Part shown: positions 33,915 to 42,062 of the stretch, piece after piece
Numbering within the stretch: position 1 is the stretch's first letter
How the letters are laid out: each line of letters starts with the position of its first letter
Assembly (NCBI GenBank): GCA_965243165.1
Contig: OZ251535.1
Coordinates: forward strand, 2,976,001 to 3,040,000
DNA length: 64,000 nt
DNA from: CATQHD01 sp965243165
GTDB lineage: Bacteria > Actinomycetota > Acidimicrobiia > Spongiisociales > Spongiisociaceae
Direction: 5' to 3'
Notes under the pieces: generated by a model
The model's input: only the letters and a program-made list of their open reading frames with translations
Databases searched by the model: none
Told to the model about the DNA's origin: nothing
Program-made: the position numbers and the translations under genes

Positions 33915-34853
33915 CTAGGCCTCCTCGTCGGCGGTCGTGAGGGCGATGCAGGACGGTCCCTGCGGGTAGGCGACCGTCTTGGCGACGGCGCGGGCGGTCT
34001 GGAAGATGGTGCCGGTCTTGACGATCATGCGCCCGTTCTCCTCCGTTACCTCGAAGCGGTCCAGGTTGCGGGGGGCGGGGCCGGCTTCGTACTCCCCGGC
34101 GTAGTTGTACTTGGAGCCGTGGCAGGGGCATTCGAACCCCTGGGAGGTCTCGCACCAGGGCACCCGGCAGCCGAGGTGGACGCAGCGCTGGAAGAGGGCG
34201 GACAGCCCCCCCACCACCACCGGCAGGCCGCCGAACTGGGAGCGGGACAGGTCGGCTTCGGAGAACGGCACGATGTAGGCGCGGGCTTCGGGCACGAACT
34301 TGGGAAGGATGGAACCGTCGCTCTGGATCACCTCGGCCTGGATGTCGGAAACGGCGCCCACGTCGATGTCGGAGCCGAACCCCCCCGACAGGCGCGGCCA
34401 CAGGAAACCCAGGTAGGCGACGCCGTTGAGGCCCATGAAGGCGCCGAAGGTGATCCCCAGGGCGCGGGTGAAGAACTGGCGGCGGTTGACCCCCGCTTCC
34501 TGGGGGGACAGCTCCTCGACCCGCATGACCTCCACCGTCCGCACCGCGGCGGGGGCTTCTTCTTCGCCGGCCGGTTCCTCCGCAGCCTCGGCGGCTTCGG
34601 GAGGCGGCGCCGCCTCCCCGGCCGCCTGCCCGGCTTCGGGCGGGGCGGGGGGGCTCGCGACCGACACCGGGGACGGCAGGGCGGAGCGGTCGGCCTTCCG
34701 GGTCTCGCGCGGCACGGCCGACTTCCAAGAACGGCGCGGGCGGGTCGTCCCGGGGGGGGCGCCGCTGCGGCGGTAGGCGATCATGAACGCGCCCAGCACC
34801 CCCGCCACCGCCGCGCCGGCCAGGGCCGTGATCAAGAGCTGGGCGGCGGTCAT
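33915..34853 (-). CDS. Rieske 2Fe-2S protein of bc complex
   Basis: 312 aa from ATG 34853, overlapping the cytochrome b C-terminal gene (ATGA). Membrane helix near the N-terminus (LLITALAGAAVAGVLGAFMI), a long Pro/Ala/Glu linker, then a second helix (FTRALGITFGAFMGLNGVAY) and the soluble Rieske fold. Cluster ligands: CVHLGC and CPCHGSKYNYAGE, giving Cys-His and Cys-His, plus the disulfide cysteines. It takes electrons from quinol and passes them to cytochrome c. The in-frame extension upstream to 34904 was rejected for the overlap start. Confidence 0.92.
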   Translation of the reverse strand: MTAAQLLITALAGAAVAGVLGAFMIAYRRSGAPPGTTRPRRSWKSAVPRETRKADRSALPSPVSVASPPAPPEAGQAAGEAAPPPEAAEAAEEPAGEEEAPAAVRTVEVMRVEELSPQEAGVNRRQFFTRALGITFGAFMGLNGVAYLGFLWPRLSGGFGSDIDVGAVSDIQAEVIQSDGSILPKFVPEARAYIVPFSEADLSRSQFGGLPVVVGGLSALFQRCVHLGCRVPWCETSQGFECPCHGSKYNYAGEYEAGPAPRNLDRFEVTEENGRMIVKTGTIFQTARAVAKTVAYPQGPSCIALTTADEEA

Positions 34854-35863
34854 TCGAAGTGCACCCAATCCTTGAGGTCGTCGAACCAGATTCCGTCGGC
34901 CCACGGATAGGTGAAGTTGAACCCGGGGCCGCGGAACAAGGTTCCCAGCAGGGTGAGGGTGGCCGAGCCGGTCAGGAACAGGGTGAACAGCATGATGGCG
35001 AACTTGCGGTCCGAGGGCTTGGTGGATGGGTTGCGGTCCACGTAGGGGATGGCCATGAAACCCACCAGGCCGGTGACGGCCGGGATGATCACCCCGGCGA
35101 TCTGCGGGTCGTAGTAGGACAGCAGCTCCTGGAGGCCGAGGAAGTACCAGGGGGCCTTGGACGGGTTGGGGGTGGCGTTGAAGTTGGCCAGCTCCAGCAG
35201 AGGGGCTTGGAGGATCACCGACAGGACGATGAGCACCGCGGTGATCACCATCAGGGCGGTGAACTCGGCGATCATCAGATGCGGCCAGGTGTTCACCTTG
35301 TCGGTGGGGGTGGCTTTGACCTGCTGGATGGCCCTCGCCTTGACCACCGTGAGCAGGCGCTGGGGCCTCACCCCTTCGGGGATTCCTTCGGGGGGCGCCG
35401 CCGGGCGCGGCGTCACCGAGGTGGCGGCGCCGTTGCCGGACGGATCGGGAAGGGGGGGCGGAGGCGCCTCGGCAACCGCGGCCGGGGCGGGAGGGGCCTC
35501 TGCCTCGACGGGCGCGGCGGGCGCGGAGGCGGCCGGCGCCGGGGCCGGTTCGGGTTCGGAGGGCGCGGGCGGCGGGGCCAGCTCTTCTCGGATCTCGGCC
35601 AGGACCTCTTCGGCGGAGGCCCCGATGGCCTGGGCCTTGGCCTCGGCCGTGCGCTGCAGCAGCTTCTCGGAAATCCCCGAGGGCGCGGCGGGCGGCGGGC
35701 TCTCCGCCGCCGGAGGCGGGCTGTCGGCGGCGGGCGGCGCCTCGGAGGGATCCGCCCCGGCCTCGATCCGGGCCAAGACTTCTTCGACCGGCACGCCCAG
35801 CGCCTTGGCCTGCGCCTCCGCCGAGCGCCGCAGCAGGTGTTCGGGCATCTCAGCCATCTGCAT
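34850..35863 (-). CDS. Cytochrome b C-terminal (subunit IV-like) protein with repeated N-terminal module
   Basis: About 337 aa. The C-terminal ~170 residues are subunit IV of a b6f-like complex: the quinol-site region PSKAPWYFLGLQELLSYYD is followed by three helices. The N-terminus is unusual. It has two copies of a ~27-residue helical module, MPEHLLRRSAEAQAKALGV and ISEKLLQRTAEAKAQAIGA, each ending EEVLA, separated and followed by Pro/Ala linkers. The same module starts two cytochrome c genes at 39587 and 40399. Start choice is uncertain: ATG 35863 or 35857, in a 15-bp direct repeat (tgcatcaaccatcta, twice) between the two cytochrome b genes. Confidence 0.88.
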   Translation of the reverse strand: MQMAEMPEHLLRRSAEAQAKALGVPVEEVLARIEAGADPSEAPPAADSPPPAAESPPPAAPSGISEKLLQRTAEAKAQAIGASAEEVLAEIREELAPPPAPSEPEPAPAPAASAPAAPVEAEAPPAPAAVAEAPPPPLPDPSGNGAATSVTPRPAAPPEGIPEGVRPQRLLTVVKARAIQQVKATPTDKVNTWPHLMIAEFTALMVITAVLIVLSVILQAPLLELANFNATPNPSKAPWYFLGLQELLSYYDPQIAGVIIPAVTGLVGFMAIPYVDRNPSTKPSDRKFAIMLFTLFLTGSATLTLLGTLFRGPGFNFTYPWADGIWFDDLKDWVHFE

Positions 35864-35889
35864 CAACCATCTAAATCTGCATCAACCAT

Positions 35890-36663
35890 CTACAGGGGCC
35901 CCGATATGCCGCCGTCCTTGCGCACCCGCCAGAAGTGAACGGCCATGAAGATCACGATCACGAACGGCAGGAACAGCACGTGCAGTACGTAGAAACGCAG
36001 CAATGTGTTGCCGGTGACTTCGATCCCCCCCAGCAGGGCGAACTTCACCTGGTTGCCGAACAACGGGGTGAAGCCGGCCATGTTGGTGCCCACCGTCACC
36101 GCCCACAACGCCAGCTGATCCCAGGGCAGCAGATAGCCGGTGAAGGAGAGCAGCAGGGTGAGCAGCAGGAGCACCACCCCCACCACCCAGTTGAACTCCC
36201 GCGGCGGCTTGTAGGCGCCGTGATAGAACACCCTGGACATATGGAGGAAGACGGTCAACACCATCAGGTGGGCCCCCCAGCGGTGGAGGTTCCGCACCAG
36301 CGAGCCGAAGGCCACCGAGGTGGAGAGCGCCTCCACGTCTATGTAGGCGGCGGGCGCGGTGGGCCGGTAGTAGAACATCAGGAAGATGCCGGTGATGGTG
36401 AGCAGGATGAACAGGAAGAAGCTCAGCCCCCCCAGGCACAGCGTGTAGGAGAGGCGCACCGCGTGCCGCTTGACCTTCACCGGATGCAGGTGGTAGAGCA
36501 CGTTGTTCATGATCACGTAGGAACGGTTGCGGGGGCTGTCGCTGTACCCCCGTTTGAAGGGGGAGCCGGGGCGGAACATCGACTCCCAGAAGGGGCTGCC
36601 CCGGAAGGAGTCGGCGGCGTCCGCCATCCGTTCCCTGAGCTTCGATCCTATGCCGTTGGCCAT
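35890..36663 (-). CDS. Cytochrome b N-terminal (b6-like) protein
   Basis: 257 aa with four main membrane helices. Two pairs of haem-b histidines are present: NLHRWGAHLMVLTVFLHMSR (His-x13-His) and YVLHVLFLPFVIVIFMAVHF (His-x14-His). The x14 spacing in the second pair and the separate subunit IV gene make this b6f-like rather than one-piece mitochondrial or QcrB type. The PEWY-side quinol pocket lies in the partner protein. The C-terminus FWRVRKDGGISGP is typical. Confidence 0.93.
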   Translation of the reverse strand: MANGIGSKLRERMADAADSFRGSPFWESMFRPGSPFKRGYSDSPRNRSYVIMNNVLYHLHPVKVKRHAVRLSYTLCLGGLSFFLFILLTITGIFLMFYYRPTAPAAYIDVEALSTSVAFGSLVRNLHRWGAHLMVLTVFLHMSRVFYHGAYKPPREFNWVVGVVLLLLTLLLSFTGYLLPWDQLALWAVTVGTNMAGFTPLFGNQVKFALLGGIEVTGNTLLRFYVLHVLFLPFVIVIFMAVHFWRVRKDGGISGPL

Positions 36664-36676
36664 CAGTCCGTCTCCG

Positions 36677-37132
36677 TTACCAGCGCATGCCGTAGGTGTA
36701 GCCGTTCTTGAAGTCGCGGGCGCCGGTGTCCAGATCCCACGGCGCCTGGTCTATCAGCCCGGCGTTGAGGGCGGTGTCGGTGACCGAACCCTCGAACTTG
36801 CCGATGGAGATCACGTTGGTGGGGCAGCGGTCGATGCACAGCTGGCACCGGGTGCATTCGTATTCGTCCACCACGAAGAACCCCAGGTTGTCGGGGCTGT
36901 CGACCGGATGGCCGACGTCGTAGGCCTCGTCGATGGCGTCCAGCGACAGATAGTGGATGCACTTCCAGGGGCATATGTCCACGCAGCCCTCGCAGAGGAT
37001 GCATTCCGCCTGGTTGATGTGGAGGAACTGCTTGGGCCGCACCTGGTCCTGGACGTAGCCGGTGTCCACCATCACCAGCTGGTAGTCGTCCCGGAAGGGG
37101 GGCGTCTCGAACCAGACTTCGGACTTGGCCAT
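36677..37132 (-). CDS. Two-[4Fe-4S] ferredoxin-like subunit in bc operon
   Basis: 151 aa. Two classical cluster motifs: CILCEGCVDICPWKC and CTRCQLCIDRCPTNV, each Cys-x2-Cys-x2-Cys-x3-Cys-Pro, separated by ~45 residues. Extra N- and C-terminal segments (WFETPPFRDDYQLVMVDTGY; ALNAGLIDQAPWDLDTGARD) are longer than in small ferredoxins. There is no signal peptide, so it should act on the cytoplasmic face. Located between the membrane protein at 37133 and cytochrome b, it may feed electrons into the quinone side of the complex. That role is inference. Confidence 0.88.
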   Translation of the reverse strand: MAKSEVWFETPPFRDDYQLVMVDTGYVQDQVRPKQFLHINQAECILCEGCVDICPWKCIHYLSLDAIDEAYDVGHPVDSPDNLGFFVVDEYECTRCQLCIDRCPTNVISIGKFEGSVTDTALNAGLIDQAPWDLDTGARDFKNGYTYGMRW

Positions 37133-37906
37133 CTACTCGATTCCCTTGATCAGCGGACGCCCGTAGGGCGAGACCAGCTCGGAGGCGGGCTTCTCGGGCA
37201 TCGGCCCGCCGAAGCCCTGGATCCACCGGGCGAAGAGGATGATAAAGGTAAGCGCCCCCATGTTGTAGTTGATGGAGATGAAGTCCTTGATCGCGCCCCA
37301 GCTCACCCCCACCTGGTTGCCCAGCACCAGGGGCGGCCAGATGGTGAAGGCTTCGTTCTGCTCGTTCCAGTTGAGGGGCCCTTGGGCGAGGTTGAGCCAC
37401 TCCGACGCGACGTTTCCCAGCAGCAGCACCAGCTCGAACATGGCCAGGAAGGCGGCGAAGGCGGCCAGCGACCAGGTCATCTTCCGCCCGAGCAGCACCG
37501 CCACCGCCGCTCCGAGCAACATCAGCTGGCTGCCGCCCAAGGCGATGAGGTGGCCGACCGTGAACCAGGGCAGGCACCAGTCGCCGCCGCTCACCAGGCA
37601 GTCGCGGGGCACCCAACCGAAGCTGTCTACCTCCACCGTCAGGTCGACCGTCGCCTGGGGAAGGGACGGATCCACCGAGGGGGTGCGGGCCACGGTCCGG
37701 GTCTGCTGGCCGTATACGATCCGGTCGCCCGCCTGCAGCTCAACCGCCTCGTCCGCATCAACGGTAACCGTCTCCACCGAGGGGAAGTTGGCGTAGTGGT
37801 TGAACCAGACGCCCAGCACCAGGGCGCCCAGGCCCAAGAGGAACAGCGACCAGCCGGCCAGCGCCCTTTCCTTGGCGCTCATCTGCCTGAGCCTGCGCTG
37901 CAGCAT
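37133..37906 (-). CDS. Membrane protein heading the bc operon
   Basis: 257 aa from ATG 37906 (MLQRRLRQMSAKERALAGWS). One N-terminal helix (LFLLGLGALVLGVWF), an extracytoplasmic domain with two Cys (DCLVSGGDWCLPWF), then three or four helices (GGSQLMLLGAAVAVLLG; SLAAFAAFLAMFELVLLLGN; NMGALTFIILFARWIQGF). No haem or iron ligands are obvious. It is adjacent to the ferredoxin gene with no gap, implying a joint function, perhaps as the membrane anchor and quinone-facing partner. I do not recognise the family. Confidence 0.75.
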   Translation of the reverse strand: MLQRRLRQMSAKERALAGWSLFLLGLGALVLGVWFNHYANFPSVETVTVDADEAVELQAGDRIVYGQQTRTVARTPSVDPSLPQATVDLTVEVDSFGWVPRDCLVSGGDWCLPWFTVGHLIALGGSQLMLLGAAVAVLLGRKMTWSLAAFAAFLAMFELVLLLGNVASEWLNLAQGPLNWNEQNEAFTIWPPLVLGNQVGVSWGAIKDFISINYNMGALTFIILFARWIQGFGGPMPEKPASELVSPYGRPLIKGIE

Positions 37907-38124
37907 CCGGCCCTTCCTGTCTCGTCCTGCGGGTAAGGCTCCGCCCCCGGCGGTTCCCGGCGGCCCCGACCGCCCCCCGGCTCGGACCGCCGGCCCAAAT
38001 CTACCAGCATGCAACCGCCGCCCCGCCGCATCGGCCGCCCCGGCCCGTCCGCCGGATTATCCTACGGCGGAGTATGCGGGGCCGGGCGCGGCGCGCCCGC
38101 ACGAACACGTCGAGGAGCACCGGC

Positions 38125-39594
38125 TTGAACGAGGAAAACACCCGCGAAGGGGCGGCCGGAGCCGAACGCGGGCTGCATCATCCCGAGGCGGCGGCGGCCG
38201 GGATGATGCTGATGTCCTGCTTCTTCCTGTTGGCGGGGGCGGCGCTGCTGTCGATCGCCCTCATCAAGCTGGCCGTGCCCACCCTGTTTCCCGACAGCGC
38301 CTTCCTGACGTACGGCCGCCTGCGCCCCGCCGCCGGGGCGCTCTTGGTCTACGGCTTCGGCGGAAGCCTCACCCAGGCGGCCGCCTACTACCTGACCCCT
38401 CGGCTGATGGGGGCGCCGATGACGCGCCAGCCGGCCGCCCTGCTGGCCGGAGCGGCCTACGGAGGCCTGGTGCTGGCGGGCGCCCTGCTGGTGATGTTCC
38501 GCGGCCCTTCGGGGCCGGAGCTGGCCGAGTTCCCCCCGCTGGTGGACTGGCCGATCGCGGCCCTCATGCTGGTCCCCGCCCTGCTGGTCTCGTCCATGAT
38601 CCGCCGCCGCACCGAGGAGGGCGCCTACGTCTCCATGCTCTATGTGATCGGGGCGGTCTGGTGGTATCCGGCCCTCTACATCACCGGCAGCATCCCCGGC
38701 CTCGGCAACATCGGCCCCTTCCTCCAGACCGGCCTGACGGCGGGGGGGATGCTGCATCTGGCCTTCCCGGCCGCCGCCCTCGGAGCGGCCTACTACACGG
38801 CGGTCAAGGAGAGCGGCCGCCCTCTCTTCTCCGGGCGGTTGGCCCGGGCGGGCTTCTGGACGCTGGCCGGTACGGCGCTCCTGGCCGCCCCCGCCCGCTT
38901 TCTGGGGGGCCCCGCCCCCGACTGGACCGAGACCGCCGCCGCGGCCGCCTCGCTCGGCCTGGCCCTCTCCGCGCTGCTGACGATGACGGTGATCGGGCAA
39001 ACCCTGTCGGGCGGCTGGGAGGAGTTCCGCGAGAATCTGGTGCTGAGGGCGGGCCTGGCGGGGGCGGCGGCCTACACCCTCCTCACGGTGTTGGCCGGCG
39101 TCTCGGGCTTCCGGGCGACGGCGGCGGTGGTGGGCCTCACCGCCTGGAACGAGGGCCTCTTCATCGGGCTGACGGCGGCGGCGGCGCCCGCCCTGGGCCT
39201 GTCCTTCATGTTCTACGCCTTCCCCCGCATCACCGGACGGCAACTGGCCGGATCGGATGCGGCCCGCCGCGGCCTCGGCCTCCTCCTCTGGGGGGGCGGA
39301 ACAACGGTGGGCGCCCTGGCGGTGAGCGGCCTGGTAACCGGCCTCACCTGGAACTGGGCCGCCGCCTCGGGCGCCGCATCCAACTCCGGGGAGGGGTTCT
39401 CCGCCGCCTTGGAGCAGGTGGATGTGCTGTTCACCCTGGCCGCCTTGGCGTCGGTCGCGGCGGCGGCCGGGGCGGCCCTGCTCGCCTGGACCCTGATCAG
39501 GACCTACACATCCGGGGAAGCCCGCGCCGTCGAGGTCTTGGCGCCCGAGGCCGCCTTCGAGGCCGCCGCGCCCGCGGAGCAGGGCGGTGAGTGA
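38125..39594 (+). CDS. CcoN-like (cbb3 oxidase subunit I) protein lacking haem/copper histidines
   Basis: 489 aa from TTG 38125, with GAGGAG at 38112-38117. Twelve or so membrane helices align by landmarks with CcoN: GRLRPAAGALLVYGFGGSLT for the helix II region, LGAAYYTAVKESGRPLFSGR and GGWEEFRENLVLR for loops. However, the low-spin haem His (RLRPxH in CcoN) is Ala, the copper-site WYGHN and HHLHY regions have no His (APARFLGG), and the paired histidines of DWTIGHVHSG are replaced (AWNEGLFIGLTAAA). Only His in the N-tail and one in GGMLHLAF remain. It cannot be an oxygen reductase by the known mechanism. It is first gene of an N-O-P-like operon. Confidence 0.8.
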   Translation: MNEENTREGAAGAERGLHHPEAAAAGMMLMSCFFLLAGAALLSIALIKLAVPTLFPDSAFLTYGRLRPAAGALLVYGFGGSLTQAAAYYLTPRLMGAPMTRQPAALLAGAAYGGLVLAGALLVMFRGPSGPELAEFPPLVDWPIAALMLVPALLVSSMIRRRTEEGAYVSMLYVIGAVWWYPALYITGSIPGLGNIGPFLQTGLTAGGMLHLAFPAAALGAAYYTAVKESGRPLFSGRLARAGFWTLAGTALLAAPARFLGGPAPDWTETAAAAASLGLALSALLTMTVIGQTLSGGWEEFRENLVLRAGLAGAAAYTLLTVLAGVSGFRATAAVVGLTAWNEGLFIGLTAAAAPALGLSFMFYAFPRITGRQLAGSDAARRGLGLLLWGGGTTVGALAVSGLVTGLTWNWAAASGAASNSGEGFSAALEQVDVLFTLAALASVAAAAGAALLAWTLIRTYTSGEARAVEVLAPEAAFEAAAPAEQGGE

Positions 39595-40402
39595 GATCCT
39601 GGCGGCCGCAGCGGCCGCCCTCGGCGCGCCCGAACACCTGGTGGAGCGGTCGGCCGCGGCCCGCGCCGCTGCCGAAGGAGTCTCGGTCGAAGAGCTGCTG
39701 GCCGCCTGGGCAGGCGGGGCGCCCGCCCCCTCCTCCGGGGCCGCCCCCGCCCCCCAGCCCGTTCCGGCGGCTGCACCCGCCGCCGCGCCCGCCCCTGTCA
39801 TGGCCGCCTCCGCCCCTGTCATGGCCGCGCCCGCCGCCTTGGCCCCCCAGCCTGCTCCGGCGGCTGCGGCCGCCGCGCCCGCCCCCCGCCGGGATTCGGC
39901 GCCGGTGCTGGAAGGCCGCCGCTTCCATCCGCTCCGCACCTGGACGATGATGGCGGCGCTGTTCGCGCTGGCCCTGTTCATAACCCTGATCGGCCCCTAC
40001 CAGACGGGGGGCGACTACCGCCATCTGGTGCCTGACCCGTCCTTGGACTCCCCGGCGGAGCGGGGCCGGGCCGTCTACCTCAACCAGGGATGCGGATACT
40101 GCCACACCCAGCTGGTGCGCCCCGTCCTGGCCGACGTGGGCTTGGGGCCGGCCACCGAGACCTTCTCCGACTCCTTGGGCGCCGCCGTCTTCGGCAGCCT
40201 GCGCATCGGACCGGACCTGGCCCATGCGGGCGGACGGGCGGGGCGCGGCGAAAGCGGGGAGCCCATGACCGCCGAACAGTTCGCCGCGCTGCTGACCCGA
40301 CCGGAGGAAACGATGCCGGGGGGCAGGCACCCCTCCTACGCCTACCTGTCCGAGGCCGATACGGCCGCGCTGGCCGCCTACCTGGCGGAGGGGCTGCGGT
40401 GA
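39587..40402 (+). CDS. CcoO-like membrane-anchored mono-haem cytochrome c
   Basis: 271 aa from GTG 39587, overlapping the previous gene by 8 bases. N-terminal helical module APEHLVERSAAARAAAEGVS followed by VEELLA, then ~70 residues of Pro/Ala linker, one membrane helix (WTMMAALFALALFITLIGPY) and a cytochrome domain. The haem site QGCGYCHTQLVRP, the later RIGPDLAHAGGR and the Met in ETMPGGRHPSYAYL match CcoO. It normally hands electrons to CcoN; here CcoN has no haem, so it may act as an electron-transfer anchor for some other acceptor. Confidence 0.83.
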   Translation: MSEILAAAAAALGAPEHLVERSAAARAAAEGVSVEELLAAWAGGAPAPSSGAAPAPQPVPAAAPAAAPAPVMAASAPVMAAPAALAPQPAPAAAAAAPAPRRDSAPVLEGRRFHPLRTWTMMAALFALALFITLIGPYQTGGDYRHLVPDPSLDSPAERGRAVYLNQGCGYCHTQLVRPVLADVGLGPATETFSDSLGAAVFGSLRIGPDLAHAGGRAGRGESGEPMTAEQFAALLTRPEETMPGGRHPSYAYLSEADTAALAAYLAEGLR

Positions 40403-41412
40403 GCAGTCTGCTGGCCGCCGCCGCCGAGGCGCTGGGAGCGCCCGAGCACTTGGTGGAGAGGTCGGCCGCCGCCCGGGCCGCCGCCGAAGGAGTCTCGGTC
40501 GAAGATCTGCTGACCGCCTGGGCGGGCGGGGCGCCGGCGCCCTCCGGCGCAGCCCCTGCCCAAACCGCGGCCCGGCCTCCCCCGCCGGCGGCGGAACCGG
40601 CGGCCGCCCCGGCCGCCCCGTCCCCGGCCGCGCCGCCCGCCCCCGACCCCTTGGCGGCGGCCGCCGCCGCCATGACCCTCCAACCGGCGGCCGCCCTGGC
40701 CTCCCCCCCCGCCCCGGCGCGGGTCAGCCGGTCAGAGGCCTTGGACTACGAGGCGGTCACCACCAGCCCCACCACCGGGATCACCGAACGCATCGCCGCC
40801 GCCGCGCCCCGCTGGCTGGCGGCGCTCCTCTTCGCCGTGCCGCTGGTGGGCCTCACCTACCTGATCACCTTCGCCGACGGCCCCACCTGCGGATCGGGGG
40901 GGCAACTGTCCGTCGACCGCCTCACCGGAGTGGTCGAGAACTGCGACGGGTCGGAGTTCGCGGTGGGGGGCGGGGCAGGCGGGGTGGACATCCGGGCCTT
41001 GGTCGCCGAGGGAACCGCCCTGTACGCCGATCCGTCCAACTGCGCCTCCTGCCACGGGGCGGGCGGCGAAGGCGGATCGGGCCCGGCCCTGGCGGGCGGG
41101 GTGCTGGACGTCTTCTCCATGTGCATCGACCACATCGAATGGGTGTCGCTCGGAACCACCGGTTTCTTGGACGCGGGCCGCTCCGTCTACGGAGACACCG
41201 GCCAGGCGGTGGGGGCGGGCGGCCAGATGCCCTCCTTCCAGGACACCCTCACCGAAAGCCAGATCGCGGCGGTGGTGTTCTACGAACGGGTGGTGATGGG
41301 CGGCCAAGACCCGGAGGAGGCGGTGTTCGACTGCGGCTTCGCCGAACCCGAAGGGGAAGAGGCCCCCGCCGAAGAACCCGCCGAAGAAACAGACGGCGGC
41401 GCCCCCGCCTGA
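40399..41412 (+). CDS. CcoP-like membrane-anchored cytochrome c
   Basis: 337 aa from GTG 40399 in a GTGA overlap. It carries almost the same N-terminal module as the previous gene (APEHLVERSAAARAAAEGVS, VEDLLT), a long Pro/Ala linker, a membrane helix (PRWLAALLFAVPLVGLTYLI) and one haem site NCASCHGAGGEGGSGPAL, with a Met ligand candidate in GGQMPSFQDTLTE. CcoP usually has two haems; only one is seen here. The C-terminus is Glu/Pro-rich. Two extra cysteine pairs (GPTCGSGG and VENCDG) suggest a disulfide outside the membrane. Confidence 0.8.
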   Translation: MSSLLAAAAEALGAPEHLVERSAAARAAAEGVSVEDLLTAWAGGAPAPSGAAPAQTAARPPPPAAEPAAAPAAPSPAAPPAPDPLAAAAAAMTLQPAAALASPPAPARVSRSEALDYEAVTTSPTTGITERIAAAAPRWLAALLFAVPLVGLTYLITFADGPTCGSGGQLSVDRLTGVVENCDGSEFAVGGGAGGVDIRALVAEGTALYADPSNCASCHGAGGEGGSGPALAGGVLDVFSMCIDHIEWVSLGTTGFLDAGRSVYGDTGQAVGAGGQMPSFQDTLTESQIAAVVFYERVVMGGQDPEEAVFDCGFAEPEGEEAPAEEPAEETDGGAPA

Positions 41413-41422
41413 GGACGAACCA

Positions 41423-41515
41423 TTGCGGCCGGGCACAGCCATCGCCATCCTGATCCTGCTGGCCGTCATCGGGCTGGCCGGAATCGTCTTCACCGTCCAG
41501 CTGATCGGCCTCTGA
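41423..41515 (+). CDS. 30-residue single-helix membrane peptide
   Basis: TTG 41423 with GAGGA eight bases upstream gives RPGTAIAILILLAVIGLAGI, then VFTVQLIGL and a stop at 41513-41515. It is one hydrophobic helix with a basic N-terminus. It sits 10 bases after the CcoP-like gene and resembles the tiny CcoQ/CcoS-type or AA3-600-type accessory peptides by size and place only. Confidence 0.5.
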   Translation: MRPGTAIAILILLAVIGLAGIVFTVQLIGL

Positions 41516-41825
41516 CCGGCCGAACCTCCCCCCAAAGACTGCTAAATCCGCCCTCTGTAACGGCCGCCGCCCCCTTCCGAACAGGCCTTTCGTCCTCTCC
41601 CCGCCTCGAAAGCGCGAAAACCGCCGCCGCGCCCAAGATGTGGTGGCCGGGCGGCTATCACCCACGGATTGGAGCTCTTCGGAAATGAGCTGGGGGAAAG
41701 GGCAGGCCATGGGGCGGGATGACCCCTTGCCGAGACAGCATCCTCCCGCCGCACGGTTGATTTTGATCCGCCGTTCGTCCCCCATCTGATATGATGACGG
41801 CATCCTGGTGTGAAGGGAGACAGCG
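41516..41825. other. Intergenic region with extended -10 promoter
   Basis: No gene recognised. The right-hand end carries TG (41787-41788), one base, then TATGAT (41790-41795), an extended -10 about 30 bases before the next start. I see no clear -35 at 17 bases. Confidence 0.45.
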
Positions 41826-42062
41826 ATGGTAGACACGCAGGTCGCGCCGCCCCGCAGCCCAATGGGGAGAGTGTTCAAGGTCATCGAGGAACGTCACGAG
41901 GCGGGAGAGCCGCCGTTCCTCGATGCCCTCGAGGTGGCCAAGGCCATGGAGGGTTCGGGTATCACGGCTTTCGACGTGGGCATGTCCATTTCGCGCCTAG
42001 TCTGCGAACGACAATTGTGGTTTGCCCTCGACGGCATCCGCTTGTACGACAGTGGAAAGTAG
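41826..42062 (+). CDS. Small hypothetical protein, winged-helix-like
   Basis: 78 aa with ribosome site GAAGGGAGA seven bases ahead of ATG 41826 and an extended -10 upstream. Helices RVFKVIEERHEAGEPPFLDA, LEVAKAMEGSGITAFDVGMS and ISRLVCERQLWF, then ALDGIRLYD resembling a small wing. The pattern could be a stand-alone winged helix, but no family is recognised. Confidence 0.6.
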   Translation: MVDTQVAPPRSPMGRVFKVIEERHEAGEPPFLDALEVAKAMEGSGITAFDVGMSISRLVCERQLWFALDGIRLYDSGK

